Assembly: GCA_024742755.1 (NCBI GenBank)
Contig: JANSXW010000049.1
Location: forward strand, 1-40,596
DNA from: a bacterium
Lineage (GTDB): Bacteria > Bacteroidota > Bacteroidia > Chitinophagales > Saprospiraceae
Reading direction: 5' to 3'
Length of the DNA: 40,596 bases
Within the stretch, counting starts at the first letter, position 1. Each line of letters opens with the position of its first letter. Under the pieces are notes generated by a model. The model saw only the letters and a program-made list of their open reading frames with translations. It had not been told where the DNA came from and searched no databases. Below, piece after piece: positions 7,923 through 16,326 of this stretch. The position numbers and the translations under genes are program-made.

Positions 7923-9287
7923 GTGGATCTACCAGAATCGATTAACCACTTTTACCGACAGCACAAACGTACCATACATATTTCAGCTATTTCAATTGCC
8001 GTCCTCCTTGCGGGCACGGCTATTTTTTATGCCGCTACTCAGCTGAATAGCAAAAAAGGGCTGCGGGCTTCGCTCTCTTCAGCAGAAGCACCGGTGGAGC
8101 TTAGCGCTTTCCCGGCAGTAGTGCCTACCATGAAGTACGGCTTTGCTATTGATACGCTGCAATTGCAGGAAAACACTATTCAATCCGGACAATTCTTAGC
8201 CGACATCCTCCTGGGTCAGCAGCTCGATTACCCTTCGATTGAGAAGCTGGTCGCCAATATGGAGGATGTTTTTGATGTTCGCCACCTGCGGGTAGGCAAA
8301 CCTTATACGATTCTTTCCAAGCCAGGCGCAGCGCAGCCACTTTACATGGTCTATGAGCCCAACGACTACGAATACGTGGTGTTCGAGCTCTCCGGCGATT
8401 ACAAAGTGGAGCGCAAGGAACGGGTTGTGGAAACCCGGCAGGGCTCGGTAGCGGGCAAGCTGGAGTCTTCGCTTTGGAACGCCATCGTTGGGCAGGGGCT
8501 TAGCTATGAGCTGGCTGCCAAAATGGAAGGAGCCCTGCAATGGTCGATCGACTTCCACCACCTGCAGAAGAACGATGAGTTCAAACTCGTTTTTGACCGC
8601 GAGTTTATCGATGGAGAGGAAGTAGGCATCGGGGCAGTCCACGCGGCTTACTACAAAACAGGCGAGAACGAATACCACGCCATTTACTACAAGAGCGAAG
8701 ATGGCGCACACGAAGGGTACTACGACCTGGAAGGCCGCCCGATGAAGCGGGGCTTCCTCAAGTCACCGGTGAAGTACTCCCGGATTTCCTCCTATTACAA
8801 CCTCAACCGCTTCCACCCTATCCTGAAGCGCCGCCGCCCGCATTACGGCACTGACTACGCTGCGCCATACGGTACACCTATTTATGCAGTGGGCGACGGT
8901 GTGGTTACCCGCGCTTCCTACACCAAAGGCAACGGCAACTTCGTAAAGATCAAGCACGACAAAACCTACGAAACGCAGTACCTGCACATGCAAAAGTTCG
9001 CCAAAGGTATCAGTGTGGGCACACATGTGAAGCAAGGGCAGGTCATTGGCTATGTGGGCTCTACCGGCCTGGCTACAGGCCCTCACGTTTGCTTCCGCTT
9101 CTGGAAGGACGGCAAGCAGGTAAACCACCTGAATATGAAATTCCCACCTGCCAAGCCGCTGCCGGATTCAGAGCTGTCTCAGTTCGGGCTGCAGCGCGAC
9201 CGCTACATGGAGCTGCTGAACAATGCCAAACCCAATAAAGCTGCTTCAGAAGAAACCGATGAGGCCGCAGGCGCGGACAACCCGTAA
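7923..9287 (+). CDS. Membrane-anchored M23 peptidoglycan endopeptidase, Cys zinc-ligand variant
   Basis: Predicted cell-wall hydrolase of 454 residues acting in the periplasm. One N-terminal membrane segment spans about residues 17-38. A central region resembles the Csd3/OapA N-terminal domains (LADILLGQQLDYPSIEKLV, then FDVRHLRVGKPYTIL). The M23 domain runs from about 303 to 405. Its metal site is H307-x3-D311 (HYGTD), catalytic H355 (YLHMQ), and a motif GPHVCF with H388 and C390. In ordinary M23 enzymes that last motif is HxH, and its second His is a zinc ligand; here it is Cys. The GTG start is preceded by an in-frame stop at 7836-7838 and no better start. A strong terminator follows. Confidence 0.9.
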   Translation: MDLPESINHFYRQHKRTIHISAISIAVLLAGTAIFYAATQLNSKKGLRASLSSAEAPVELSAFPAVVPTMKYGFAIDTLQLQENTIQSGQFLADILLGQQLDYPSIEKLVANMEDVFDVRHLRVGKPYTILSKPGAAQPLYMVYEPNDYEYVVFELSGDYKVERKERVVETRQGSVAGKLESSLWNAIVGQGLSYELAAKMEGALQWSIDFHHLQKNDEFKLVFDREFIDGEEVGIGAVHAAYYKTGENEYHAIYYKSEDGAHEGYYDLEGRPMKRGFLKSPVKYSRISSYYNLNRFHPILKRRRPHYGTDYAAPYGTPIYAVGDGVVTRASYTKGNGNFVKIKHDKTYETQYLHMQKFAKGISVGTHVKQGQVIGYVGSTGLATGPHVCFRFWKDGKQVNHLNMKFPPAKPLPDSELSQFGLQRDRYMELLNNAKPNKAASEETDEAAGADNP

Positions 9288-9311
9288 GTTAAGATCCATC
9301 AAAACAAAACG

Positions 9312-9358
9312 AAGCCCCCTTCGGCTGCCAAAATGGTACTGAAGGGGGCTTATTCTTT
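9312..9358 (+). terminator. Intrinsic terminator after M23 gene
   Basis: AAGCCCCCTTC (9312-9322) pairs perfectly with GAAGGGGGCTT (9341-9351), and the following sequence TATTCTTTT is T-rich. It lies 24 bp after the peptidase stop. The convergent yqgE gene ends 23 bp beyond it. Confidence 0.9.
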
Positions 9359-9380
9359 TAGATAGGAATGTTGGAAAAGG

Positions 9381-9938
9381 CTAATTCCAGCTGACAAACT
9401 CCGGCATATTGGCAATGACGGTGTAAGCATCGCCCTTATTGTACATCGCCTGCTCCCATACCTGGCCGGCATCCATATTGAAGAGGTAGTTGGCGTGCAT
9501 GTCTGCCACCACCCAGGATCCGAGCGTCATCTCATCATCGAGCTGCCCTTCCGACCAACCGGAGTAGCCAACGAAGAAGCGGATATCCTTGGGCTCGATG
9601 AGCTGGGAAGTCGCTAAGAACTTCAGTTTCTCAAAATCACCGCCCCAGTAGATACCGTTGCCGACCGGGCGGCTGCCTTCCAGCAAATCCCCTACCGTGT
9701 GCAGGTAGTGGATGGTATCCCGCTGTACCGGCCCGCCGTAGAGGACCCGGGAGTCGAATTCAGGGAAAGACTCGACCAGGGCATCAATTTGCATATCAAG
9801 TGGTTTATTCATGATGAACCCTACGCTGCCTTCCTCACCATGCTCACAGAGGAGTACCGCAGCGCGCTTAAAATTCGGATCTAACATGAAGGGCTCTGCC
9901 AGTAAGACCTGCCCGTTTTTCACTTGATTGCTAACCAT
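9381..9938 (-). CDS. YqgE/AlgH family protein
   Basis: Conserved cytosolic protein of 185 residues in the UPF0301/DUF179 family, whose biochemical role is unsettled. The family start is plain: NGQVLLAEPFMLDPNFKRAAVLLCEHGEEGSVGF, then IMNKPLD. Later hallmarks are VLYGGPVQRDT, the stretch DIRFFVGYSGWSEGQLDDEM, and GSWVVAD. Length fits the family. It is the last gene of a minus-strand series with the pterin synthase gene, folE and fabD, 74 bp after fabD. Confidence 0.93.
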   Translation of the reverse strand: MVSNQVKNGQVLLAEPFMLDPNFKRAAVLLCEHGEEGSVGFIMNKPLDMQIDALVESFPEFDSRVLYGGPVQRDTIHYLHTVGDLLEGSRPVGNGIYWGGDFEKLKFLATSQLIEPKDIRFFVGYSGWSEGQLDDEMTLGSWVVADMHANYLFNMDAGQVWEQAMYNKGDAYTVIANMPEFVSWN

Positions 9939-10012
9939 AAAATAGTGCTTTCATTACAAAAGAACCCATCGGAGACGGGAATTGGTTCAGCCCGGAGCCG
10001 TTTTTTTGAATG

Positions 10013-10891
10013 CTACAAAGCACTTGTGGGGAACTGCCGGTCTACTTTCTTAACAAAGCCCTGAAGCGTCTTGCCATTGCCTCCGACCTCGATAAACTCG
10101 GTGACGCCATCCGCGATCATGTTTTTCATGGTTTGTGTCCAGCGTACGGGCGCGGTCAGCTGAGCGATGAGGTTTTTCTGGATGACTTCCGGGTCGCTTG
10201 TCGGGGTGGCGGTAGCGTTTTGGTAGATGGGGCAAACGGGTTGCTGGAAGACCGCTGCCTCTATAGCCGCCTGTAGTTCGTCCTGCGCCGGTTGCATCAG
10301 GGGAGAGTGAAAGGCACCACCTACCGGCAGCACGAGTGCGCGGCGGGCACCCGCTTCCTTTAGGGCCTCCACAGCCTGATTTACGCCTTCCACAGAGCCG
10401 GAGATCACCAACTGGCCGGGGCAATTATAGTTGGCCGCGACCACAATCGCATCAATGCCCTCACAAATCTGCTCCACCACCTCGTCTTCCATGCCGATGA
10501 TGGCAGCCATGGTGCTTTCCTGCATTTCACAGGCTTTTTGCATAGCCTGGGCACGGCCCTGTACCAGCTTGAGCCCCTCTTCAAAACTCAGGGCACCGGC
10601 GGCTACGAGGGCAGAAAACTCGCCCAGTGAGTGCCCGGCTACTGCGCCCGGGTCCATCTCATCTCCGGCCATTTTAGCTTTCACAATAGAGTGCAGGAAC
10701 ACGGCAGGCTGTGTGACCCGCGTCTGCTTGAGGTCTTCGGCAGAGCCCTCGAACATCACATCCGTAATGCGGAAACCAAGGATATCGTTGGCTTGCTCAA
10801 ATAGTGTTTTGGCAAGGTCGCTGCTCTCGTACAGGTCTTTGCCCATACCTTCAAACTGAGAAGCTTGGCCGGGGAAAACGTAGGCTTTCAT
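10013..10891 (-). CDS. fabD: Malonyl-CoA:ACP transacylase
   Basis: Transfers malonyl groups from CoA to acyl carrier protein to feed fatty-acid elongation in the cytosol; 292 residues, usual size. The start YVFPGQASQFEGMGKDLY is the family's GQGSQ region, here GQASQ. The catalytic Ser 88 sits in AGHSLGEFSAL, and the catalytic His 195 in GGAFHSPLM. The C-terminal VGGNGKTLQGFVKKV motif is intact. It lies 65 bp downstream of folE on the same strand and 74 bp ahead of yqgE, so the four genes 12022-9381 could be one transcript. Confidence 0.95.
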   Translation of the reverse strand: MKAYVFPGQASQFEGMGKDLYESSDLAKTLFEQANDILGFRITDVMFEGSAEDLKQTRVTQPAVFLHSIVKAKMAGDEMDPGAVAGHSLGEFSALVAAGALSFEEGLKLVQGRAQAMQKACEMQESTMAAIIGMEDEVVEQICEGIDAIVVAANYNCPGQLVISGSVEGVNQAVEALKEAGARRALVLPVGGAFHSPLMQPAQDELQAAIEAAVFQQPVCPIYQNATATPTSDPEVIQKNLIAQLTAPVRWTQTMKNMIADGVTEFIEVGGNGKTLQGFVKKVDRQFPTSAL

Positions 10892-10956
10892 GGTTTATTT
10901 CGTTTTGAAGTTTTCTGTTTATGGCCCGTACGGGCGTGGCTCCATGCGGGCGTGGA

Positions 10957-11553
10957 TTAATGCAAATCGGCACTGACCAAGTTCAAAAATTCTGCCCGGG
11001 TCTCCGCCCTTTGGAATTCGCCGGTAAAGGCTGAGGTGGTGGTCACCGAATTTTGCTTTTGCACACCGCGCATCATCATGCACATGTGGCGGGCTTCAAT
11101 CACTACAGCGACGCCCAGCGGATTCAGGGTCTCGTGTATGCAATGCAAAATCTGATCCGTCAGGCGCTCCTGCACCTGCAGCCGCCGGGCGAACACATCA
11201 ATCACCCGTGGGATTTTGCTCAGCCCCACGATGTAGCCGTTGGGAATATACGCAACGTGCGCCTTTCCAAAGAATGGCAGCAGATGATGTTCGCACAGGG
11301 AGTACAATTCGATATCTTTGACCAGCACCATTTCGCTGTATTCTTCCCGGAACATGGCAGACTTCAGGATTTGCTCTGCGTCCTGCTCATAGCCTTGTGT
11401 GAGGAACTGCATGGCCTTGGCGGCCCGCTCCGGTGTCTTGACGAGCCCCTCGCGGCTCACATCTTCCCCTAGTTGCCCGATGGCTTCCTGATAGAGACCA
11501 GTCAGGGCTTCGGTGGTTGCCTGGTCGTATTCCTCTGATTTCTGAAAAGACAT
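10957..11553 (-). CDS. folE: GTP cyclohydrolase I
   Basis: Converts GTP to dihydroneopterin triphosphate, entry point to folate, tetrahydropterins and queuosine. The protein has 198 residues. The zinc site is visible as C87 and H90 in [13 protein letters not shown] and C158 in [11 protein letters not shown]. Other signatures are [23 protein letters not shown] and the C-terminal TTSAFTGEF. The next gene upstream on the same strand encodes a 6-pyruvoyl-tetrahydropterin synthase homologue that would use its product, so the pair forms a short pathway. Confidence 0.96.
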   Translation of the reverse strand: MSFQKSEEYDQATTEALTGLYQEAIGQLGEDVSREGLVKTPERAAKAMQFLTQGYEQDAEQILKSAMFREEYSEMVLVKDIELYSLCEHHLLPFFGKAHVAYIPNGYIVGLSKIPRVIDVFARRLQVQERLTDQILHCIHETLNPLGVAVVIEARHMCMMMRGVQKQNSVTTTSAFTGEFQRAETRAEFLNLVSADLH

Positions 11554-11611
11554 GCCTGTTTGAGTTGATTCCTAAGAAGAACGCCGATAGCCGAAAAGGG
11601 TTGTCTAAAGG

Positions 11612-12022
11612 CTACTCGCCATAATATTCGGCGAAGATATTTTCGGTCTCGTACAGCTTGATGCAGTGCAGCTGACAGCTTTCCAACAGAGGCTCCAACT
11701 GCTGCCAGAACAGGATGACGAGGTTCTCAGTCGTGGGCTGCATGCCTTCGGGGATGAAATCGACGTCCAGATTGAGGTTGCTGTGGTCTACTTTATCCAC
11801 GATGGAAGACTTGATCAGCTTGCTCAGTTGCTTGACATCTACGATAAAGCCCGTCACAGGGTCTGGTTTACCCTTGACGGTTACGAACAGGTCGTAGTTA
11901 TGACCGTGCCAGTTTTTATTGGAGCATTTGCCAAACATCGTCTGGTTTTTCTCCTCACTCCAGCTATCGACCCATAGTTTGTGGGCGGCGTTAAACCGCT
12001 CTCTTCTAGTCAGATAAACCAT
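11612..12022 (-). CDS. 6-pyruvoyl-tetrahydropterin synthase / QueD family enzyme
   Basis: Acts on dihydroneopterin triphosphate, the FolE product; 136 residues. Zinc ligands are H14 (FNAAHKL), H39 and H41 (WHGHNY). The catalytic Cys is C33, giving the spacing C-x5-HGH. As I recall, E. coli QueD has C-x3-HGH and animal pyruvoyl-tetrahydropterin synthase has C-x5-HGH, so this protein has the second arrangement. The Asp-His pair is in DKVDHSNLN, and the substrate-binding Glu is likely in LYETENIFAEY. It could make carboxytetrahydropterin for queuosine or pyruvoyl-tetrahydropterin; sequence alone does not settle which. It is the first gene before folE. Confidence 0.9.
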   Translation of the reverse strand: MVYLTRRERFNAAHKLWVDSWSEEKNQTMFGKCSNKNWHGHNYDLFVTVKGKPDPVTGFIVDVKQLSKLIKSSIVDKVDHSNLNLDVDFIPEGMQPTTENLVILFWQQLEPLLESCQLHCIKLYETENIFAEYYGE

Positions 12023-12073
12023 AGTGGCTTTTGCAGTTTTTGTTGATGCTCAGAAGGTCTTTCAACAGAACCG

Positions 12074-12081
12074 CAAAAGTA
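12074..12081 (-). promoter_or_regulatory. Possible -7 element for the pterin/folE/fabD series
   Basis: On the minus strand 12081-12074 reads TACTTTTG, an exact TAnnTTTG match, 51 bp before the start of the pterin synthase gene. A -33 TTG at the expected distance is not seen. Confidence 0.45.
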
Positions 12082-12150
12082 CAAATATTTCTGTTTCTTT
12101 GGCGGCCTGCCTGCACAAAGTCGATGCAGAGCCTTAATCTGTCTACATTT

Positions 12151-12183
12151 TTTGATGCCAACCCGGCATTAGCTGTATATTGG
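12151..12183 (+). promoter_or_regulatory. Possible promoter for the two-component operon
   Basis: TTTG at 12151-12154 is followed after 21 nt by TATATTGG (12176-12183). That is the right spacing for Bacteroidota -33/-7 elements, with two mismatches in the -7 word. Transcription would start about 43 bp before the kinase ATG. Confidence 0.4.
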
Positions 12184-12232
12184 CAACACATTTCCCGTAA
12201 GCAGAACGACCAGCAGACTTGCAGCAATAACT

Positions 12233-13315
12233 ATGGAAAAACATTTCCAGACATCCAGGGCCGACCGTATCTACCAGGTACTTACGCGGCGTGAAGTATA
12301 CCACAGCTTATTCTGGCTGATGGTGCTGCTGCTGCTGACGGTGTTTGAGAATACCCGGCAGGGCTTCTGGTTTACGCTTAGCAATGAGGTGATCAACATC
12401 CTGTTTTATGGTGTCATCGTTTACTTCAACCTTCTCTACCTCATCCCCAATTACCTGACCAAGAAGAAATTCCTGACCTACAGCGGGCTGCTCATCCTGG
12501 CCACGCTGATCATCACCCCGCTGAAAGTGCTGGTGTTTTACTTCAAATTCAGCAAATTGCCTCAGTTGCAGGCCGACCTGCTGGAAAATATGAACTGGTA
12601 TTTTCTGCTGACCTTTTTTATTGCCGGTTCTTCCACGGTCTTCAAAATCATCACCGACTGGCTGCGGCACCTGCGGGAAAAGCAGGAACTGCAAACCCAG
12701 ACCATGCAGTCCGAGCTGCGCTTCCTCAAGTCGCAGATCAACCCGCACTTCCTGTTCAATACACTCAACAACCTCTATGCCCTGACCCTGAAGAAGTCAG
12801 ACGAAGCACCGGAAATCGTGCTGAAGCTTTCGGAAATGATGCGCTACATGCTCTACGAGTGCAACGAAAAGCAGGTCTTGCTGAGCAAGGAAGTCTCCTA
12901 CATTCGCAACTACCTGGACCTGGAGCGCATCCGGCAGGGCAAAAACGCCCAAATCAACTTTGAAGTCAACGGCCACATCAGTGACCAGAAGATTGCGCCC
13001 CTGATGTTCATACCCTTCCTGGAAAACAGCTTTAAGCACGGGCTAAGCAGCCGTATTGACGAAGGCTTTGTGAATATCGTATTGAATGTTGACGAAAATA
13101 ACGTACATTTCTACATTGAGAACAGCAAGTCGGATGCGCCGCCCAGCCGGGACCCCAGCCGCCCCAGTGGTGGCATCGGCCTGGTGAATATCCACCGGCG
13201 CCTCAAGCTTTTGTACCCGGACCACTACGAATTAGATATAGAAGACAGCCCCAACACTTACGCTGTAAACCTCATGCTCGACATCGAGCCTCAAACCAAA
13301 AAATTGGAAGTATGA
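12233..13315 (+). CDS. LytS-type sensor histidine kinase
   Basis: Membrane sensor kinase of 360 residues pairing with the LytTR regulator next to it. Four hydrophobic segments lie at about 26-40, 52-72, 83-105 and 122-140. A short coiled linker (RHLREKQELQTQTMQSELRF) leads to the His_kinase domain, with phospho-acceptor H172 in SQINPHFLFNTLNN. The ATPase part has the N box PFLENSFKHGL and the glycine-rich GGIGLVNIHRRL. There is no extracellular sensor domain, so the signal is probably sensed in or near the membrane. Its TGA overlaps the regulator's ATG (ATGA at 13312), which indicates translational coupling. Confidence 0.94.
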   Translation: MEKHFQTSRADRIYQVLTRREVYHSLFWLMVLLLLTVFENTRQGFWFTLSNEVINILFYGVIVYFNLLYLIPNYLTKKKFLTYSGLLILATLIITPLKVLVFYFKFSKLPQLQADLLENMNWYFLLTFFIAGSSTVFKIITDWLRHLREKQELQTQTMQSELRFLKSQINPHFLFNTLNNLYALTLKKSDEAPEIVLKLSEMMRYMLYECNEKQVLLSKEVSYIRNYLDLERIRQGKNAQINFEVNGHISDQKIAPLMFIPFLENSFKHGLSSRIDEGFVNIVLNVDENNVHFYIENSKSDAPPSRDPSRPSGGIGLVNIHRRLKLLYPDHYELDIEDSPNTYAVNLMLDIEPQTKKLEV

Positions 13316-14046
13316 TCAATGCTATCATTGTCGATGATGAACCTTTGGCACAGGACGTGCTGGAGACTTACATCGAAAAGATTCCGGAAATAACCCTCGT
13401 CCAGAAGTGCAGCAACGCCCTGGAAGCCAACGAGGCCCTAAAGTCTAAAGACGTTGACCTGATGTTCCTTGATATTCAGATGCCGCAGCTCACCGGTGTG
13501 GACTTTCTGAAAACGCTGAACAAGCCACCGGTCGTCATCTTTACCACGGCTTATCCCAATTATGCGATTGAAGGGTTTGAGCTCAATGCACTGGACTACC
13601 TGCTGAAGCCTATCTCCCTGGAGCGCTTTATGAAGGCCACCAACAAAGCCATCGAGCAGATTGAGCTGAAGCGAAAAGGCACTGCTGCCGAAGCGGCACC
13701 CGCTGCTGCCGATGACCCCGGCTACATCTTTGTCAAAGCCGATAAGAAACTGGTCAAAATCCACTATCACGATATCATCTACATTGAAGGGTTGAAGGAC
13801 TACGTCATCATCCGGCAGGAAAATTCCCGGGTCATCACCCTGCAAACGATGAAGAGCCTGGAGGATAAATTACCCCAGGGTACCTTCAAGCGCATCCACC
13901 GGAGCTACATCGTAAATATCGAGCGCATTGACGCAGTGGTGGGCAACATGGTGGAAGTAGTGGAAAAAGGGCAGGCCAAGCACCTCCCCATCGGTAAAAA
14001 CTACCGGGACGAGCTCCTCGATATTGTCAATAAAAACCGCCTGTAG
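13312..14046 (+). CDS. LytTR-family response regulator
   Basis: DNA-binding response regulator of 244 residues, partner of the preceding kinase. The receiver domain (1-120) has the acidic pair in IVDDEP, phospho-acceptor D54 in MFLDIQMPQLTG, the conserved Thr in FTTAYP and Lys in LLKPI. A linker with Ala and Pro (about 125-137) joins a LytTR DNA-binding domain (about 140-244), including DIIYIEGLKDYVII and FKRIHRSYIVNIERID. The targets are unknown. The three following genes start at once, so they may be co-transcribed. Confidence 0.95.
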   Translation: MINAIIVDDEPLAQDVLETYIEKIPEITLVQKCSNALEANEALKSKDVDLMFLDIQMPQLTGVDFLKTLNKPPVVIFTTAYPNYAIEGFELNALDYLLKPISLERFMKATNKAIEQIELKRKGTAAEAAPAAADDPGYIFVKADKKLVKIHYHDIIYIEGLKDYVIIRQENSRVITLQTMKSLEDKLPQGTFKRIHRSYIVNIERIDAVVGNMVEVVEKGQAKHLPIGKNYRDELLDIVNKNRL

Positions 14047-14049
14047 ATT

Positions 14050-14916
14050 TTGTTAGCAGCCCCTATCCTGCAAGCCTGTACCCAGGCGATCGGATCACCG
14101 GTGGAGCGCAGCCGGCCGGTGAGCGGTGGGAGTATTAATGCCGCTTACCGCCTGGAGACTTCAAAGGGCTACTTCTTTTTGAAGGTCAATGATGCCCCTC
14201 AGGCCGGTGCCATGATGGCTGCCGATGCTTATGGCTTGCGATTGCTTGGGCAGGGCGGCCCCCTACGGGTGCCGGAAGTGATCAGGCAAGGCACGGTGGA
14301 AGGGCAAAGCTATCTTTTGCTGGCGTTCATTGAAGAAGGGCGGGCCACTGCTGCTTTTTGGCAGGCCTTTGGCGAAGGGCTGGCCAGGCTGCATCAGCAT
14401 ACGGCCGGCACCTTCGGGCTGGATCAGGACAACTTCATCGGCAGTTTGCCGCAGCGCAACCACCGGCATTCCAACTGGGCAGACTTTTACCGGGAGGAGC
14501 GCCTCCGCCCGCAAGTCAGCAGGGCTATACAGCAACATTTGCTATGGCCGGGAGCCGAAGCGCAGTTCGACCGTTTGTACGAGCGGTTGCCCGGCCTTTG
14601 CCCGGCAGAGCCACCTGCCCTTACCCACGGCGACCTTTGGAGCGGCAACTTTCTGACCGCAGCCGATGGCACACCGGTCCTGATTGACCCGGCCGTCAGC
14701 TATGCCCACCGGGAGATGGACCTTGGCATGTCGCTGCTGTTTGGCGGATTCGCGCCGGCCTTCTATGAAGCATACGAGCAGGCCTACCCTACCGCTCCCG
14801 GATTCAGGGAACGCGCCGGCCTTTACCAACTTTACTATCTACTGGTCCATGTCAATTTATTTGGCCGCAGCTATACCGGCTCGGTGCAGGAAATTGTCAA
14901 CCGATGGGCCCGCTAA
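14050..14916 (+). CDS. Fructosamine kinase family protein
   Basis: Kinase-fold protein of 288 residues resembling fructosamine-3-kinase, which phosphorylates sugar adducts on amines so that they fall off proteins (deglycation). The nucleotide loop region is PVSGGSINAAYRL, with the Lys in YFFLKV. The catalytic loop reads LTHGDLWSGNF, and the metal-binding Asp follows in LIDPAVSYAHREMDLGMSLLFGG, a very typical FN3K stretch. The start is TTG, three bases after the regulator stop; no ATG or GTG lies near. Its stop shares a base with the next start (TAATG). The bacterial substrate is uncertain. Confidence 0.88.
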   Translation: MLAAPILQACTQAIGSPVERSRPVSGGSINAAYRLETSKGYFFLKVNDAPQAGAMMAADAYGLRLLGQGGPLRVPEVIRQGTVEGQSYLLLAFIEEGRATAAFWQAFGEGLARLHQHTAGTFGLDQDNFIGSLPQRNHRHSNWADFYREERLRPQVSRAIQQHLLWPGAEAQFDRLYERLPGLCPAEPPALTHGDLWSGNFLTAADGTPVLIDPAVSYAHREMDLGMSLLFGGFAPAFYEAYEQAYPTAPGFRERAGLYQLYYLLVHVNLFGRSYTGSVQEIVNRWAR

Positions 14917-15347
14917 TGCACGACAAAAACATGTACAGCCACGAATTCAAAAAGCGGGTACGCTACGGCGAAACCGATCAGATGGGCTACCTCTACTACG
15001 GTAACTACCCGCAATACTACGAAATAGGCCGGGTGGAAATGCTGCGGTCCCTGGGCCTGACCTACAAAGCTATGGAAGAAGAGCAGGGCATCCTGATGCC
15101 GGTAGTTTCCATGAACATCCGCTACGTCCGGCCGGCTCATTACGATGAATTGCTGACCATCCGGACGACGCTGCGGCAGCTACCGGAGCGTTTTATCACC
15201 TTTCACATGGAGTTGTTTAATGAGCGCGGCAAGCTGGTCAACGGGGCTACCGTAAAGCTGTGCTTTGTAGATGCGAAGTCGGGCAAAACCATTCCGGCAC
15301 CTGAAATGTTGGTCAAGCAATTGAAGCCTTACTTTGAAGAAGCCTAA
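14916..15347 (+). CDS. Acyl-CoA thioesterase, YbgC/4HBT hotdog family
   Basis: Small hotdog-fold thioesterase of 143 residues. The 4HBT signature is near the start: RVRYGETDQMGYLYYGNYPQ, then YYEIGRVEMLRSLG, with the active-site Asp in ETDQMG. Family members hydrolyse short or aromatic acyl-CoA, and YbgC is linked to the envelope Tol-Pal system. The ATG at 14916 overlaps the preceding stop as TAATG. An in-frame ATG at 14904 would add four residues. Its 3' end overlaps the next gene by 14 bp. Confidence 0.9.
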   Translation: MHDKNMYSHEFKKRVRYGETDQMGYLYYGNYPQYYEIGRVEMLRSLGLTYKAMEEEQGILMPVVSMNIRYVRPAHYDELLTIRTTLRQLPERFITFHMELFNERGKLVNGATVKLCFVDAKSGKTIPAPEMLVKQLKPYFEEA

Positions 15348-16326
15348 AATAGACATAGAAGCGATACAGGAGTGGCTGTTCAACCTGCCCATCGTCAAGC
15401 AGGTGATTGAATGGTCACAGCACAACTCTTTACCGGGCTTTTTTAAAGTCCCGATATACGATGTTTTCGTGTTCATACAGAATGAGCTGAAGCGCAACGA
15501 CCTGTTTACCCGTTCCTACGCCATTGCCTACAACTTCTTTCTTTCCATTTTCCCTTCCCTGATTGCGTTCTTTACCCTTATCCCCATTTTCAAATGGGCA
15601 TTGATACAATACCTGCCGGAGGGGGAAAACTTTGACATTTACCTGCGCACAGAGATACAGCGCATCCTGCCCGGTGTGACCGGTGAACGCCTGTTCTCTT
15701 TCGTGGACGACATCACCAACAACCCGCGGTTTGGGCTCCTTAGCATCGGCTTTATTTTTGCTATCTACTTTGCTTCCAACGGCATGATTGCGCTGATGCG
15801 TGGCTTTGACAAGTCTTACAACAAAACCTTCAAAAGCCGGAATGCATTCCAGAAGCGCTTCATCGCTATAGGACTGACTTTTCTGATTGGCGTATTGTTG
15901 ATTGCGGCTGTGGTGCTGATCATCCTGGGCGAGTTCTTACTGGGGCTGCTGAATGACTTTATTCCTTTGGATAGCTTTACCAATATCACCATTCAGCTGC
16001 TGCGCTGGCTGGCGATTCTGCTGGTGTTTTACATGGGCATTGCCCTGATCTACCGTTATGGGGCGGCTGCCAAACGCCGTTTTGCCATCTTCTCGCCGGG
16101 GACGACGCTGGCGACGATTTTATGCATCATCTCTTCCCTGGCGTTTTCCTTTTATGTCAATGAATTCAACACCTACAACGAGCTCTACGGTTCGCTCGGT
16201 GCCATCATCGCGCTGATGCTTTGGATACAAATCAACTCCCTCATCCTGCTCATTGGCTTTGAGCTGAATGCGAGCATCGCTGTCAACCGCGACCTGAAAA
16301 AGCGGATCCCGGCCAAAGAGGTCTGA
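15334..16326 (+). CDS. YihY/BrkB-family inner-membrane protein
   Basis: Membrane protein of 330 residues with about six transmembrane segments. The first is near YNFFLSIFPSLIAFFTLIPIF, followed by FGLLSIGFIFAIYFASNGMI, FIAIGLTFLIGVLLIAAVVL, the region LLRWLAILLVFYMGIALIYR, TTLATILCIISSLAFSF and GSLGAIIALMLWIQINSLIL. YRYGAAAKRRFAIFSPG and FELNASI are typical of the YihY/BrkB family, once misnamed RNase BN. Its function is not well defined. Translation starts at TTG 15334 inside the thioesterase gene; the strong overlap supports that start. The stop abuts the convergent PDZ gene. Confidence 0.88.
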   Translation: MKKPKIDIEAIQEWLFNLPIVKQVIEWSQHNSLPGFFKVPIYDVFVFIQNELKRNDLFTRSYAIAYNFFLSIFPSLIAFFTLIPIFKWALIQYLPEGENFDIYLRTEIQRILPGVTGERLFSFVDDITNNPRFGLLSIGFIFAIYFASNGMIALMRGFDKSYNKTFKSRNAFQKRFIAIGLTFLIGVLLIAAVVLIILGEFLLGLLNDFIPLDSFTNITIQLLRWLAILLVFYMGIALIYRYGAAAKRRFAIFSPGTTLATILCIISSLAFSFYVNEFNTYNELYGSLGAIIALMLWIQINSLILLIGFELNASIAVNRDLKKRIPAKEV

